The notes: generated by a model from the sequence alone, not told the origin. 64,000 bases of DNA from Marsupella aquatica (GCA_973895155.1 OZ316894.1:1426001-1490000); one strand, 5' to 3'; numbered from the stretch's first letter, positions 1 to 12,522 are shown. Program-made: numbers and translations.

Positions 1-1308
1 GTCCTGCTTTGGGTCTCTGTTGTTTTTCTCTCCTTTGGGTTTCTTCCATAGAAGTGCCTTCATACCTCCTCTTCTCTTCCACAGCGACATTCCATGCTGC
101 TCCTACTTCCGCAGTGATAGAGTTGATCAACACAGGCACATCTTAACCAGATTTTCTCCGGATACTTTCCGCAAGTCTTTTCCTCTCAATAATATCAAGA
201 TGTTCTATGGAAGGCAGATCCTTCTTAACTTGAAGACTGAAGACAAAAGGATCACCATACATTGTCGCAGCACTAGAAACTTTCTCTCTCATCCTTTGTT
301 CTACAATCTGCTTCATTCCTCCTCGGTTCACATTCATTGGTATTGGCTCTCCAAAATCAACAAATGCAATCTTCCATTCCACAAACTTGACATGTCGAAA
401 TCGCAATGCTTCTGTCAGTTCTCCACAATCCCTTCTATGATGCTCCTTGCTATCACACCACAAAGAATTTGAGTTTTTATTCAAGGCTGCTAGTGATGTT
501 CCACCAGGGTTTTTGTTCTCCAAGGCTTGAATTGAAAGAGCAAGCTTTGCTATCATGTCTGTCAATGATGCTATGTCGCCCCCTTTTGTGATGCTGCTTT
601 TGACTTCTTTTTCTCCTCCATCAGTAGTGCTTTCTTCTCTGACTTTTCTCAAGTCTAGAATGGGAGCTTCCGCCTCTTGATCGACCTCCCTTCTCCTCCT
701 TTGGTTTGTCACCGGTCCTTGTGGATTGCAGCTTCTGCTTGTTCCCAAGTGACTTCATCCGCATCTGGAGCAATAACATCTAGAGCATTGTCCAACTCTA
801 CCCTCAAAGGTATGTCAGCTTCAAAAGACCCCCTCTTCTGAGACTGATTATTGTTAGATCCTTTGAAGATAGCTGATGGTAGCGCCTATTGAATTCCCTC
901 AATAATTCTTGAGGTCCCAACTTCTTGTTTTTCTCTTGTACCCAACCAAGGAACGTGGCTGTAGTAACTCAATCTGGATCTTCAAATGTTTTCCAATCCT
1001 CTTTGGCTCCTTCAACAATCTTGGTGATGATGTCTTTCAATTCTGATTTCACCAATGATGCAAATTCGTGAATGGCAACCTTCTCACTGATCTTGTGGAT
1101 GGCTACCTCTATCCAATACTCTTTCAACTACCGGGTTGCTCTTCTCCCGTCTAACTGCCCAAACTTTGCTAACAAAGCTTGTATATAAGCACTTGGTCAT
1201 ACGACTTGCTTCCTCCTTCTTCTGGTTCTCAGGTGCCTCTCTTCGTGCTTTGGCCTCCATCAAACTCATAAACATCTCAGTCATCTCCTCCATAGTTTCT
1301 CCTACCAT
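1..1308 (-). mobile_element. Ty3/gypsy-like retrotransposon gag region, degenerate
   Basis: Two minus-strand blocks resemble plant Ty3/gypsy gag. The first begins at an ATG at 1308 and is rich in Met, Glu and Lys. Past a frame break and a stop, a segment near 900-960 reads like the gag motif EKNKKLGPQELLREFNR. The second block (748-143) carries a zinc-knuckle-like stretch, WCDSKEHHRRDC, at about 425-460. The first cysteine expected in such a knuckle is a serine here. Downstream is the 'VKF ... GGMK' pattern usual in these gags. No uninterrupted gag frame exists, so the copy is dead. Protease and pol would lie to the left, outside the window. Family assignment rests on recalled motifs. Confidence 0.6.
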
Positions 1309-1395
1309 TGTGTACAATTTCTCCTTTGCTTCTATTTTCTATCAAGCTTCTTCTCTCATAAATATCTTTTATCTTTGACACTAGCCTCAAGTTTC

Positions 1396-1413
1396 CCCAG
1401 TATGGTCGCCAAC
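1396..1413 (-). other. Primer-binding-site-like sequence of the LTR element
   Basis: On the minus strand, TTGGCGACCATACTGGGG lies directly after the proposed LTR end. It resembles the TTGGCGCC...GGGGA segment that follows the 5' LTR in many plant Ty3/gypsy elements. Its position between LTR and gag supports the layout. The primer tRNA was not identified. Confidence 0.45.
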
Positions 1414-1414
1414 A

Positions 1415-2913
1415 TGTCTGGGGGGGAAAAATGCGGTTCTTGAGGAAGCACCGGGCCTATGGCTGCTAGTGTCAAGAGAGAACTTAAGTTAAGATCATAA
1501 TTACTATTCTAGACTGGGTAGCAGACACCACAAGGAATGGTTATGTGGATGAAAGCAAAACATCATAACCTTTTTCTCCATACCTAAGGACTATTGCCTC
1601 CTTGGTAGCTACCTTGGGTCGAGTTACAAAATAAATATCTCCCAACGAGAAAGAAACGGAGGTTCATCGGAGGGAGGTTTGTTGAGATCTATCTCAATAC
1701 AAGATAAAAATTGTGCAAGCCCAATTCTGCCCATAAACTACATAAGGATATACAATGGCTTTATTGAATTTAACACCGCAGTTGCAAATGCTTCTCCAAA
1801 GTGAAAAGTCATATGCTGACGCATTATCTCTTTTTGGAATACATGAATTCTAATAAGGAAAGGATTAGAGAGAGGAACAACAGGTACTGGTCTGGGCATT
1901 ATTGTACTATCAAATATCCCATCCAACTAATATTCATTCTAATGATAAGATATAGAATCATTCAACGAAAAGATCATTCATTTCAAACAAATACTATGCA
2001 TTGAGTTAACTCTAAGTATATACATGCAGATGTTTATCTTAATAAGTTTATCTTCTTTTGAATGAAAACACCAGCTGAAGGTCCAACCCATACAAATTAC
2101 CACTGACTGAGCTAAGCTCCAAGCCAGCGTGTATGCGTGGGTCTACTTCATAAGGGTTTCATCCAAAAGGAGCATATGATATTAAGGTATTGTTGAGCAC
2201 TTTGCAACTCTTTAGGACTTAATAACCATCTCCTATAAAATGATAACACTTTTTGAAGGTCCAACTCATACAAAATATCTCTGGCCGAGCCGAAGCTCTA
2301 AGCAAGCGTGTATGAGTGGGTCTACTTCATAAGGGTTATATTCATAGAAGAAGTCATCAAGTCCAATGGATTCTTAAGGCTTCACAACTTAGTTGATGAA
2401 AGATGGGGAGTGAGGGGAGAGAGCCCCTCTCCTCTTTATTTATAGTGCTCACACGTCAAGCACACGGATCAAGCATGGCACACGGATGGAAGCCATGTGT
2501 CACATATCCAAGGCAAGTAAGTGTGCTAGTACTGTAGTTACGTGAGTAGAGCAACTGTAGCCAGTACACTGTAGCATGCACACTGTAGATCGTACACTGT
2601 AGCATGCACACTGTAGGTCGTGCACTGTAGCATGCATACTATAGACTGCATATAATGCGAGAATTCAAACTACTATCCTATACTACTAAGCTATACTTAG
2701 GAGGAACTTACTAAACAAAGAATCCCCACGACAACGCCTATGATCTTGGAGATAAATCCCTAATCCAAACTGAAAAAGTTTTTTCCACTTGTTGCACACC
2801 AAGAAAGTTTCTCACCCGACTTCTGGTCACTTTGTATGTGATTAAACTAACCTGAGTTAGTTTTGAACCGGTTCATCTTGGGTTTATGTTAACTACCCTC
2901 CACTCATCCAACA
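1415..2913 (-). mobile_element. Putative 5' LTR of the minus-strand retrotransposon
   Basis: The segment starts TGTTGG on the minus strand at 2913 and ends ACA at 1415, beside the PBS-like site, giving an LTR of about 1.5 kb. A TATA-like CTATAAATAAAG at 2433-2444 (minus) could be its promoter. Inside are an imperfect duplication (about 2063-2150 and 2240-2336; shared text such as GTGGGTCTACTTCATAAGGG) and a short ACACTGTAGCATGC-type array at about 2545-2645. The partner LTR lies outside the window, so boundaries and target-site duplication cannot be tested. Confidence 0.5.
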
Positions 2914-4259
2914 TTTTTGCACTTTACGTATATCTTTAATATAGAGAGAACTTGTGTGGAATAAGGGTTCACCAAATAATCCAAAATTGCCATGTCTCAT
3001 TACCTGATTGGTTTAGAGTTACTTCTTTTTAAGTTGCTAAGGTTATTTGAAAAAGTCCCAAAGATTGCACATGATGGGATTGCAAATATTGGGACTCCTG
3101 AGGTCAACGAAGGGTATTATATATTCCATCCTATTTGAGATTTCACCCTGGTTGATCTTCATTTCAAATTTAGTGGTTACCTAATGTAATAGAAATCTAC
3201 AAGATAGCTAGTAATAAGAAGTTTTGACTAATGAAGAAAAAAGCAATATTGAGTTGACTAGTACATTTTGGTTGAGAAGACAAATAAGGCAGTTACTTCA
3301 CGGGGATGTGAGATGAACAAGTTAGTTAGTTCAAAAGAATGCAACCACATGGCTTACTCGGGGTACCCTGTCTCGATGGAGTAGTGACATGTGTTTCCAA
3401 CATGGGATGGAAGGGGGGGGGGAGAGTCCTTGATCGGTGTCTGGCTGACCTTGTCTCCTCTCATGCCAGAGTTTGGGCCTTTGGGGAATGTGGTCATTAA
3501 TTTCTGACCCTACCAACAGGGCAAATGTTGCAGCGGCTGCTCATGTACCTGGTCATGCTGCTGTAGGGGCATAAGGAGGAGGCATATGCCATCTGGTATT
3601 GTGGTGACCTATTCTACCTGTTTGTTGTGGAGATTTTTGAGGCTCTACACCCAACCTTTGACCCTTCTTATGAACTTGGGCGGTATAGTATACTGAGCTG
3701 AGTCTTTGTACTTTGTGTCTGTCATTAGCTTTTTCTTGATAGTGTGTGTCGGTCGCACTCTAGAGGGCTCAGGTTTTCACTGTTATTTGTAGGGTGAGGC
3801 TGTTGGTTATAGGGCTTCTGGCCAGATTCCTCTGTTTGACCCTCCTATGTAGTTCACTCCAGAGCTCTACTATGGAGGCTCTTCAGTTTGCCAATAGGCC
3901 GCGGTAGGGTTTTAGGTCTTCTTTTCCTGGTTGTTTTTGTGGTGCACTTCTTCATTGGTCACGTGGGCTTTTTGGTTCCTTGGTTGACCCCCTTGATTGG
4001 GACTTTGCATGAGAGACAATGTCTCCCGGTTTGACACCTTTTCTCCTTTTGCATTTTAATATGTTACTGGGATGGATGGATGTTAACCAAGGTTCCAATG
4101 TCCAACAATGAGGAGGATCAGAAACTCCTAAGTTACTATCTAATTTCGGTCAGCAAGGTTGTAATCCATCTTCTCTAAGACTCCCGTAGTCTCCCCCAAT
4201 GACCTTAAAAGCTTTTGGAGTTCTTGCTACACTTATGAACCCCGGGGCCAAGGGGCCTG
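2914..4259. other. Intergenic; no gene seen; contains a dispersed-repeat copy
   Basis: No convincing coding sequence. From about 3640 to 4070 there is text also found near 16.6-17.8 kb: a CACTCTAGAGGGCTCA block, a CTCCTATGTGA-like block, and a 3' part with CTCCCGGTTTGACACC followed by CTTTTGCATT. This looks like a decayed copy of a dispersed repeat (see the dispersed-repeat entries). Confidence 0.45.
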
Positions 4260-5830
4260 GCCATAATTAAGTACAAAGTATCAACTAATGGCAAGCGACA
4301 GATCAAAACCGGCCCCTCTTGGCCAAAGGGTCTGGCATCGAGAAGAGTATCAACTGATGACAAGTGGCGCATTAAATTGATCACTGGCCACTAACTCCAC
4401 CTGAAAACATACTTACCTTGTCTTGACAAAAACGCTCTTCTCCTGGCCCCTACTCCCAGTACAAGCTCACACGATAGCAAGAGAGATTGTGATGGAATGC
4501 AAGGTGAAACCCTTCGTGTGGTGTGCAATTTGAAAACCGAGAGATGGGCAGGATTTTTTCTATGAGAAGAGCTCGTTCTATGAGGAGTGTCGTTCTACAC
4601 AAGAGCTTACGGAACTGGTATGCAGGGCAAAGTTTGCAGGGTGACTGCAAGGATCTTGAACAGTCACACTCTATAACTAACGCGCCCCTTTGGCGACATG
4701 TGTCACTGGCAATCATTTGTTTTATTCTAAAGTGAAAGGTCGAGACCTGCAAGGGCCGGAAATTTTCCGGCCCTTGCCCTCGAGACCCCACAGGGAGCGC
4801 CATCAGGACTGCCGGATGAGGGGGGAATGCCATAAAACTCTCACTCAAACACATCCACCCACGACTGAGGTTGAAGGCCGCATTTCTTAGGACCGTCCGG
4901 CCACATGCGAGTTGGGTCTATGGGCCTGGCCTCAAGTAGAGCATTGACTGATGACTAGTGGTGCATTCATTCAGTCACTGGCCTCTAGCTCGGCTTGACC
5001 TTTCCTCTAAGGGACCAGGCCTTGAGTGGGTGTATCAACTAAGGACCAGTGGCACATTCATTTGATCACTGGCCCCTCTAGATCTCTATGCCAAAGGATG
5101 CGGGCCAGGCCTCAAGTAGGAATATTGACTGATTATTAGTGGTACATACATTTGGTCACCGGCCCTTGACCTCTCGGCCAGGGCCATGCCAGGCCTCAAG
5201 TAAGAGTATGGACTGATGACCAATGGCACATTTATCTGGTCACCCCCTTGCCTCTCGGCCAAGGGGCCAGGCCTGGAGTGATGACCAGTGGCACATTCAT
5301 TTGGTCACTGGACAGTCTTGCCTCCTGGCTTACCTCTTGTCCAAAGGGCCAGGCCTGGAGTGATGACCAGTGGTACATTCATTTTGTCACAGCCAGTCTT
5401 GCCTCCCTGCTTGCCTCTTGGCCAAGGGGCCAGGCCTGGAGTGATGACCAGTGGCACATTCATTTGGTCACTGGACAGTCTTGCCTCCCGGCTTACCTCT
5501 TGTCCAAAGGGCCAGGCCTGGAGTGATGACCAGTGGTAAATTCATTTTGTCAGAGCCAGTCTTGCCTCCATGCTTGCCTCTTGGCCAAGGGGCCAGGCCT
5601 ATGAATGATGACCAGTGCTAAATTCATTTTGTCACCGGCCAGTCTTGCCTCCCTCCTTGCCTTTCGGCCAAGGGGCCAGGCATCAAGTAAGAGAATCAAC
5701 TGATGCCCAATGGCACATTTATGTGGTCACCGGCCAATCTTGCCTCCCCCCGGCTTGCCTCTCCGCCAAGGCCAGGCCTCGAGCAGAGAGAATCGTCTGA
5801 CGCCCAGTGGCACGTTCACCCGGTCCCCGG
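4260..5830. repeat. Degenerate satellite, 82-bp core unit, upstream of calnexin
   Basis: Repeats of the form GATGACCAGTGGCACATTCA - TTTGGTCAC - GGCCAGTCTTGCCTCC - TTGGCCAAGGGGCCAGGCCT. The best copies start at 5281, 5363, 5444, 5526 and 5608 (spacing 81-82 bp). More diverged units flank them on both sides at 65-97 bp spacing, from about 4260 to 5830. The frames read through it are repetitive (GQGARPGVMTSG-like) and are not genes. GC content rises toward the calnexin side. Confidence 0.85.
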
Positions 5831-6130
5831 CCCCTCATCCGGTCCCCGGCCCTTCTTGCCCCGCTTGACCTATCGCTCCTGGGGGACCAATTTTGCTCTT
5901 TCGTTGCAAGTTCTAGCAGCGAGATGCATTTCAGGGTTTTCTCCTTCTCCTCGATGCACTTCTTCTCGTCGGGGATGGCGAACAATCGGTGAGCGAGGGC
6001 GGCAGGTCGAGTTGTGTGAAGGAAGGAACAGAGATCTAGAGCGGCAGGAGGAGCGGCAGCAGATCTTGATACTTTCGGTTCGTTAAATAGCTCGTGCAGG
6101 CCGGTGGAGGTTTCGGTAGTGGCGGTGGCG
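5831..6130 (+). promoter_or_regulatory. Calnexin promoter-proximal region and 5' UTR
   Basis: About 300 bp between the last recognisable satellite unit and the calnexin ATG. It is fairly GC-rich. A CCAAT lies near 5888 (GGACCAATTTTGC). No TATA box or ER-stress element could be identified with confidence. The transcription start cannot be placed from sequence alone. Confidence 0.35.
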
Positions 6131-7807
6131 ATGGCGAGGGTTTGGTCGCTCGCGGGGTTGCTTCTCACTGTGGCCTGCTTCAGCTCTGCGCTGCTCGTTG
6201 CAGCTGAGGATGCCGAGACTACGGTATTCTATGATTCGTTCGACTCCTCGTGGGAAGGCCGGTGGATCGTTTCGGAAAGCAGCGACTACAAGGGAACGTG
6301 GAAGTATGCTAAGAGTGAAGGTCATGAAGACGACTACGGGTTGTTGGCGAGTGAGCAGGCCAAGAAGTATGGAATAGCGGTGGACCTGCCCAAGATCGTG
6401 GAGTTTGGCGATGTCCCGGTGGTGTTGCAGTACGATCTGCAGCTACAGAGCGGATTGGAGTGTGGTGGAGCTTACTTGAAGTTCCTGCTGCCCCAAGAAG
6501 CTGGATGGACCCCCAGCCAATTTGACAATACCGCGCCTTACTCAATGATGTTTGGGCCTGACAAGTGCGGGTCTACGAACAAGGTGCATTTCATCTTCCG
6601 TCACAAGAGCCCGAAGACAGGAGAGTATGTGGAGCATCACCTGAAGTCTCCCCCGTTCCCCGTCGGCGACAAGCTTACTCATGTTTACACGGCTGTGATC
6701 TACCCGAACAACACATTGAAGGTGTTGATCGATGGAGAGGTGAAGAAGACGGTCGAGTTACTCTCTGATGACTTCGAGCCCCCTGTTGTCCCCTCGAAGA
6801 CTATTCCAGATCCGGAGGACAAGAAGCCCGAGGATTGGGATGAGCGAGCCAAAATCCCCGATCCTGAGTCTGTCAAGCCCGAGGACTGGGATGAGGATGC
6901 GCCCAGAGAGATCGAGGATGAGGAGGCTGAGAAGCCTGACGGGTGGTTGGAAGACGAGCCGGATGAAGTTGATGATCCTGAGGCGGAGAAGCCAGAGGAC
7001 TGGGATGAAGAAGAGGACGGTGAATGGGAAGCTCCGAAGGTCCCTAACCCTAAGTGTGAGGAAATGGGGTGTGGAGCATGGGTGCGCCCGACTAAGAAGA
7101 ACCCTGCCTACAAGGGCAAGTGGTATGCTCCTCTGATCGAGAACCCAGCTTATCAGGGTGTCTGGAAGCCGAGAGATATCGAAAACCCTGAGTGGTTTGA
7201 GCTGGACAAGCTGAGCATTGAGCCCATTGCTGCGATTGGTATTGAGATCTGGACTATGCAGGATGGCATTTTGTTTGACAACGTCCTAGTCACTTACGAT
7301 GAAGCTGAGGCAGCGGCATACAGAGAGACTGCGTGGAAACCGAAGTTCAGCGCAGAGATGGCGAAGAAAGACGTGGAAGAGAAGATTGCAAAGAAGGGCG
7401 ACGATGCCTTGACTTCATTCCAAAACAAGATTTTCGAGCTTTTGTACCAAATTCCCGAACTTCCATTTTTAGCTCCTTACAAGGATCAGATTCTTGGATT
7501 GTTGGAGAAGGCTGAGAAGTATCAGACGGCGACCATTGTGACTATCTTCGCAGCATTTGCCTCCACTCTTTTCATCCTTTTCAAACTTATATTTGGTGGG
7601 AAGAAGCCTACAGCCCCTGTGTCAGTTGGAGAGAAGGAAGATATTTTAAGCCCCGATGACCTAGTCGCAGATAAACCTACTGACATTTCAGAGAAGCTCA
7701 ATGAACCCGTTGAAGGGACGGTGGATAACGTAGAGTCGTCGGGGGAAATTGAGAAAGAAGAGGAGCCCAGTGCAGCAGCACGAAGGAGGCATCGGAGAGA
7801 AACTTAG
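6131..7807 (+). CDS. CNX: Calnexin, ER lectin chaperone (single exon)
   Basis: A 558-residue calnexin. Members bind monoglucosylated N-glycans and Ca2+ in the ER lumen and retain unfolded glycoproteins. The ATG at 6131 is chosen because it opens directly into a signal peptide (MARVWSLAGLLLTVACFSSA); the frame upstream has no ATG. Then come the globular lectin domain with the conserved CGGAYLKF and GPDKCG cysteines, and the P-domain (about 225-355) with IPDPEDKKPEDWDE-type repeats followed by GxW...NPxYKGxW repeats. A membrane helix follows (about 466-490), and then an acidic cytosolic tail ending in basic RRRHRRET. Length and order match plant calnexins. The whole gene is one open frame. Plant calnexin genes usually contain introns, so an ancestral or retroposed single-exon form is possible. 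Confidence 0.97.
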   Translation: MARVWSLAGLLLTVACFSSALLVAAEDAETTVFYDSFDSSWEGRWIVSESSDYKGTWKYAKSEGHEDDYGLLASEQAKKYGIAVDLPKIVEFGDVPVVLQYDLQLQSGLECGGAYLKFLLPQEAGWTPSQFDNTAPYSMMFGPDKCGSTNKVHFIFRHKSPKTGEYVEHHLKSPPFPVGDKLTHVYTAVIYPNNTLKVLIDGEVKKTVELLSDDFEPPVVPSKTIPDPEDKKPEDWDERAKIPDPESVKPEDWDEDAPREIEDEEAEKPDGWLEDEPDEVDDPEAEKPEDWDEEEDGEWEAPKVPNPKCEEMGCGAWVRPTKKNPAYKGKWYAPLIENPAYQGVWKPRDIENPEWFELDKLSIEPIAAIGIEIWTMQDGILFDNVLVTYDEAEAAAYRETAWKPKFSAEMAKKDVEEKIAKKGDDALTSFQNKIFELLYQIPELPFLAPYKDQILGLLEKAEKYQTATIVTIFAAFASTLFILFKLIFGGKKPTAPVSVGEKEDILSPDDLVADKPTDISEKLNEPVEGTVDNVESSGEIEKEEEPSAAARRRHRRET

Positions 7808-8973
7808 GTCGGCAGCAAATGAGGAGAGGTGGGTGCAGATGAATCTTGACTCTCTTATGTGGAGTTCTGGATTTGTCGAGATGCGGTGTCGAGAAATGTC
7901 GTTGTCGGCAGAGTTTGATGCAGATAACAATTTAAACTCTCTGCACGTCAGGGTCTGGATCTACACAGGTCGCGGAAGTTTTGCTAGAGAATTGAATTCC
8001 TGGAAGGAGAAGTCCTTGCTGAATGAAATTCTTTAAATCGGAAAGGCCGATCTGAATTACTTTCGAGTTAGGTGATTTCGGCATTAGTGATTGCTAAGAC
8101 TTACTTGTTTTATGTGGCTTGGGGACAGGCGTCGTGGGTCTCTAGATGGCAGTTAGCTAGAACAGTCATGTTGTTTTTAATATCAGTGTAGCCGCTACAC
8201 CCGGCTGTAATTCCCTTCTCATACGGAGAAAGACTGTAGGGAAACAGAGGTTCGATTGTAAACATTGGATGGGAAATTGGGCAACAAGTGTATGACTTGC
8301 GCACAAGTGTGAATTTTATTGCGTGATTACTTGCGACAAGTTCTATTTGGTTTCATCGTCATTTTATAGAGCGTCAGCTGAAAAGATCCTACAGTCTCCT
8401 AGCTTAGATGATCACTAACATTCTAACCTCTATGACGCACCTCCCGTTCACGTGGAGACTGCCATCTAGCAAGTGAGGGTGATGGGAGTATTTTGGTTGC
8501 GATGTATAATTGAATAATTAGTCCTGTCCTCGACTTGCAAGATCCCCGTCTTCACGAAACCAACCGGCCTTCAGGCAAGGGATGGCGGTCAGTTTGTGAA
8601 ATTGCGACGTGAAGCTCAGTTAAGAAAACTCGGGGCTCTCATATGGGCGCATTAGGAACTTCAGCAAATTGAGTGTACAAAGTCATTGAATACAATGAAT
8701 CTTAAACAATGGTCCGGAAAATGAGCCTAGTGTTTAATCTGATTCTCTGATCGAGTGAAAGGTGTTCTTCAGTTTGTTGTGCATCTATTCTTACGAGTTC
8801 AAGTATTGTCCAGCCTAGGTGCTTTTCCAAGAGCGTATGAAGAATGTTTGTGATACTTTCTTAACCATTTCTATCATAAGAAAAGATGAAGACATCTTCA
8901 TGGGTTTTTGACAGGCTCTCTTCACCTTTGAAGTCTTGTCATTGAGTGCTGCAACCGTCTAAATTTGTCGTGG

Positions 8974-9053
8974 ATAGAAAGTTGCTCTTCTATGCCGTAA
9001 GCCTGACAAGATAATAGAAAGTTGCTCTTCTATGCCGTAAGCCTGAGAAGATA
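8974..9053. repeat. Perfect-like 40-bp tandem duplication
   Basis: Two adjacent copies of a 40-bp unit beginning ATAGAAAGTTGCTCTTCTAT, starting at 8974 and 9014. They differ by one or two bases (CTGACAAG versus CTGAGAAG). Confidence 0.9.
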
Positions 9054-9204
9054 ACTGGAACCATAAAAACATTTGTCACAGTTGCTCTTCGTATCATCGT
9101 TGCTGCACTACACGTTCTAGTTATAGTCTCTCAGACATTTACATCCAAGTAGTACCGGTACACCCATGACTGATGTCAGTCTCTCTTCAAGTTTGGATAT
9201 TAGG

Positions 9205-9770
9205 GGTCTCAAACATTGGGTTTGACGGTCATCCTGTGCCCCTGAGGATGTTAACAGACGTCATTAACAGCTACTGACTGCCAATTCATGCAGACTATAA
9301 CTTTTGATTGACTAACTCGGGTTTGGTGGTCATCCTCTGCCCCCATAGGAAGATGTAAACAAATGTCACTAAGAGCTATTGACTGCCTTTAGGCAGACCA
9401 TAACTTTTGATGGACTAACATACTTTTCAGATGGGCGATTACTTCTCAACTAGTTTTGAGCACCATGACTTTTGATGGACTAACTCGAGTTTGGCGGTCG
9501 TCCTCTGCCCCCATAGGAAGATGTAAACAAATGTCAGTAGAGCTCTTGACTGCCATTTTAGGCAGACCATAACTTTTGATGGAGTAACATATTTTTTCTG
9601 ATGGGCAATTACTTCTCGACTACTGTAGTTTTGAGCACCATAAGTTTTGATGGACTAACATACTTTTCTAATGGGCGATTACTTCTCAACTAGTTTTGAG
9701 ACGCCCGAAGACAATGCTTCCTTTTCCGATGGGTGATTACTTCTCAACTAGTTTTGCGATGCCTCCCCAA
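9205..9770. repeat. Degenerate tandem repeat array
   Basis: Recurring blocks: GGTCATCCTCTGCCCCCATA, GGCAGACCATAACTTTTGAT with GGACTAACATACTTTT, and GGGCGATTACTTCTCAACTA. The GGTCATCCT block recurs near 9219, 9319 and 9489. Higher-order units are about 100-170 bp and imperfect. No coding potential. Confidence 0.8.
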
Positions 9771-12522
9771 GACTAGGCTTCCTAGTGTGCGATGCCTCTT
9801 TCCAAGTGAAGCGCTTCTTCATTGTTTAATCTCTCTAAGGTGATGTGATCATCGCCCCACCGATTCTTCTAAAACCACAGTGAATGTCAGCTTCTAGTAG
9901 CACCCCAGCTAAATCTCTACAACCTTTGCTGCTGTCTCTTTACACCCGGTCCATCGCTGAATAGCCTCCATTTTCTCTGTAATTCGGATCAGCTCCTTCA
10001 GCAAGTAAGAAAGCTACCATTTTAGTTCTGTCCTTGTAGTTCAAGGTACTGAATCCAGAATCCAGGTGCTTGCTGAAGAGGTGAGTAGCTGAAATAGCAT
10101 ACTAGTGAGGCCACAAGTGTCTGAAACCTCTTGGTTTTGGCCAGCCAAAGACTACTAGCCCCTTTTATTTGAAAAAAACTACAATACTCACCCCCAGTTA
10201 GTCTTGGTAACACTGTTGTAGCCCAAATGTTTTGGTTTACTCTTCAATTAACATTACCAATGTTAATCATGGGCTATCATTAATAGTGCACACAGTAAAT
10301 AACACTAGTGTAATGCTAATTAAGTTTGTACATAACACTAATTGGAGAGTTACTTAGCCCCCAAGAAAACTCAATGAAATAATCAAGGGAGCCACATTTC
10401 AAAGTTGAATGCTTCATTCAAGCAATGGAATACTTCAATGCACAAATACAAAGACATAATTGTACACTCACCTCTCGCAGCTAGGGAACAAAGTCTGTTT
10501 TATGCACCTTGGATCACTACACAAAGAAAAGTTATAGCTAGGGAACAAAGCCTCAGCTACACTACATGCCAAACAATAGCATTAGTGAGGACTTCACAAA
10601 TGTGAATTGCTCTTGTTAGTGGAATTCCATCCAGAAGTAGCATTAGGCAGAAAAGCCACCACAATTAGTGTTATTTCCTACTCATACTTACGGAACTCTA
10701 AATTACCAACATTAATAGACAAACACTAATTCTGAGATAGGATAGAAGTGTAGTTGGGGCCCTCAGTCCCTGCAGCCCTTGCACATTCCCTGCCACCTGG
10801 CCCCTCTAACCCTTGGAGTGCTTCACAGCTAACGTGCCTGGTATCCCCTAGCCCTAAGTCCCTAACAGCCTGTTTTTGGAAGTGTCTCCTTGTTGCCAAA
10901 GTGGAGAATGTTACCTTGTGAGGTAGAAAATTCTAACAATTATATTGGATTTGCACTAGCCAAGGCCTCAAGCGTCTAGGAAGGAAATTATGCGGGCCCC
11001 ACCTAGTTAAATTATGGAAAGCCATAGTTAGATCTTTTCTGATATTAAGGACAACCATCAGATCTTCAAAGATCTGGCAAATCTAAGTATAACTAAAGTC
11101 AGACTTTGCTTACTGTTTGTTCCCCTGAATTTTAGTTGTATCATAAATTTTACCATAAGCTGGAGAAAGGACCATTTTGGCAATATGTCACCAATTGAAA
11201 AATCATTGCCAACAAAACCACAGTTACTACCTAGTGCCATCCTGACTTGTGCAAGAAGTAGATAATGTGTTTTTGACCTGATTGGGAATTTAAGAATGTT
11301 CTGAGCATTTTGATGTAAACACCTGTTTTCAGTGTATGCATTATTTTAGTATTAAATCTATAGAACTAAAGTAGGAGAACATATATTAGCTTCCTTATTA
11401 CAAGAGCATTAGAGCAACATAAGTAGGCGGTTCACAAACTAAATAATTTCAATGACAAGTCAAGCATGAACTAATTTCCAGAGGATCTTTTAGTATCCAA
11501 ATCATATGTCAACCCGTGCTCAACCAACCACATGATCCCGACTCTCAACTACTGTAGCTCTTATATGTGTTGATCTAAAAGTGGAATAGTCATGCTCAGA
11601 TAAACTTTATTATTAGTGGGACATATAATACAAAAGAGGCTTCTGCGCTACCATACCCAGGGGGCATGTTCAAGTTAGCCTATGTCCTAGGACTCAATTT
11701 GATTCCGTATCCTCCTCTTGGTTTGGGGAAGATTCTGTCATACTCCACACCCTTTTCAGGTTGGTCACTTTCAAGCCTGCACAAACAATCAAGAAAAGAA
11801 CACTAAATGTCAAAATTTGAGCAGTGAAGTTCATAACTTGGGGCGTAATATGTAGGGGTTTTTCACATCATTCAAAAGATAGACATGTTTTGCAGTCTCA
11901 TTGGTAGAGATTATCTGGAGTTAGGTGCAGGGTAAACCATTACTTAGAGGGGTTTAAAATGGGCTGTAGTCCCCAAGGGGGTCTTAGACTATGGCCCCCA
12001 AAGAGAGGATGGGTTACCTCGGATAAGTTGGGAACTATTGAAAAACTATGCTTGGGCTTAGATTCAGGAACGCAAAGATTTAAATGAGGGAATCCCGAGC
12101 AGGTCTGTGAGAGGCTTTTGCCAGATGTTACTAATAATTTGCAAAGGGAGTCTACTTTCAATGCCTATGGTCTGGAGTGAAGCCTCTAGAACCTACCTCC
12201 CAATACAGACAACTGATAATGAGTTTTAATAAAGACAATGAATTTTAATAAAGATAAAACTCAACATGAGGATGGACAGAAGTGACATTGACTCTAGGAA
12301 AAAACAAAATTGAGGGTGGAAAAGAAATGAAGATGGGGCAAAGATGAACTGATTAACATAAAATTTAAAAATGGTACAAATTGTTTTATTCTTCATATCT
12401 ATTTAAGTTCAAGGTGGGTAACCCTAGTAACCTTTAATGCAAATACAATCTAACGTCCCAACAAACGTTTTAGGACGTAGATGTCATTCTGCCCGTCTGT
12501 CGACTCCCTTCACTCCAATACT

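Larger units (their letters stand above)
7808..12522. other. Intergenic, no gene seen
   Basis: The first few hundred bases should include the calnexin 3' UTR. The remainder is AT-rich with only short, unconvincing frames. It holds the tandem repeats listed separately at 8974-9053 and about 9205-9770. Confidence 0.6.

Noticed and set aside
20-472. 150-codon plus-strand frame at the left edge
   Set aside because: It is the opposite strand of the gag remnant.
5248-5539. Open frames with repetitive GARPGVMTSGTF protein
   Set aside because: They follow the 82-bp satellite. The periodic peptide is a repeat artefact.
5719-6168. 149-codon minus-strand frame across the calnexin 5' region
   Set aside because: GC-rich antisense frame over satellite and 5' UTR, with no recognisable motif.
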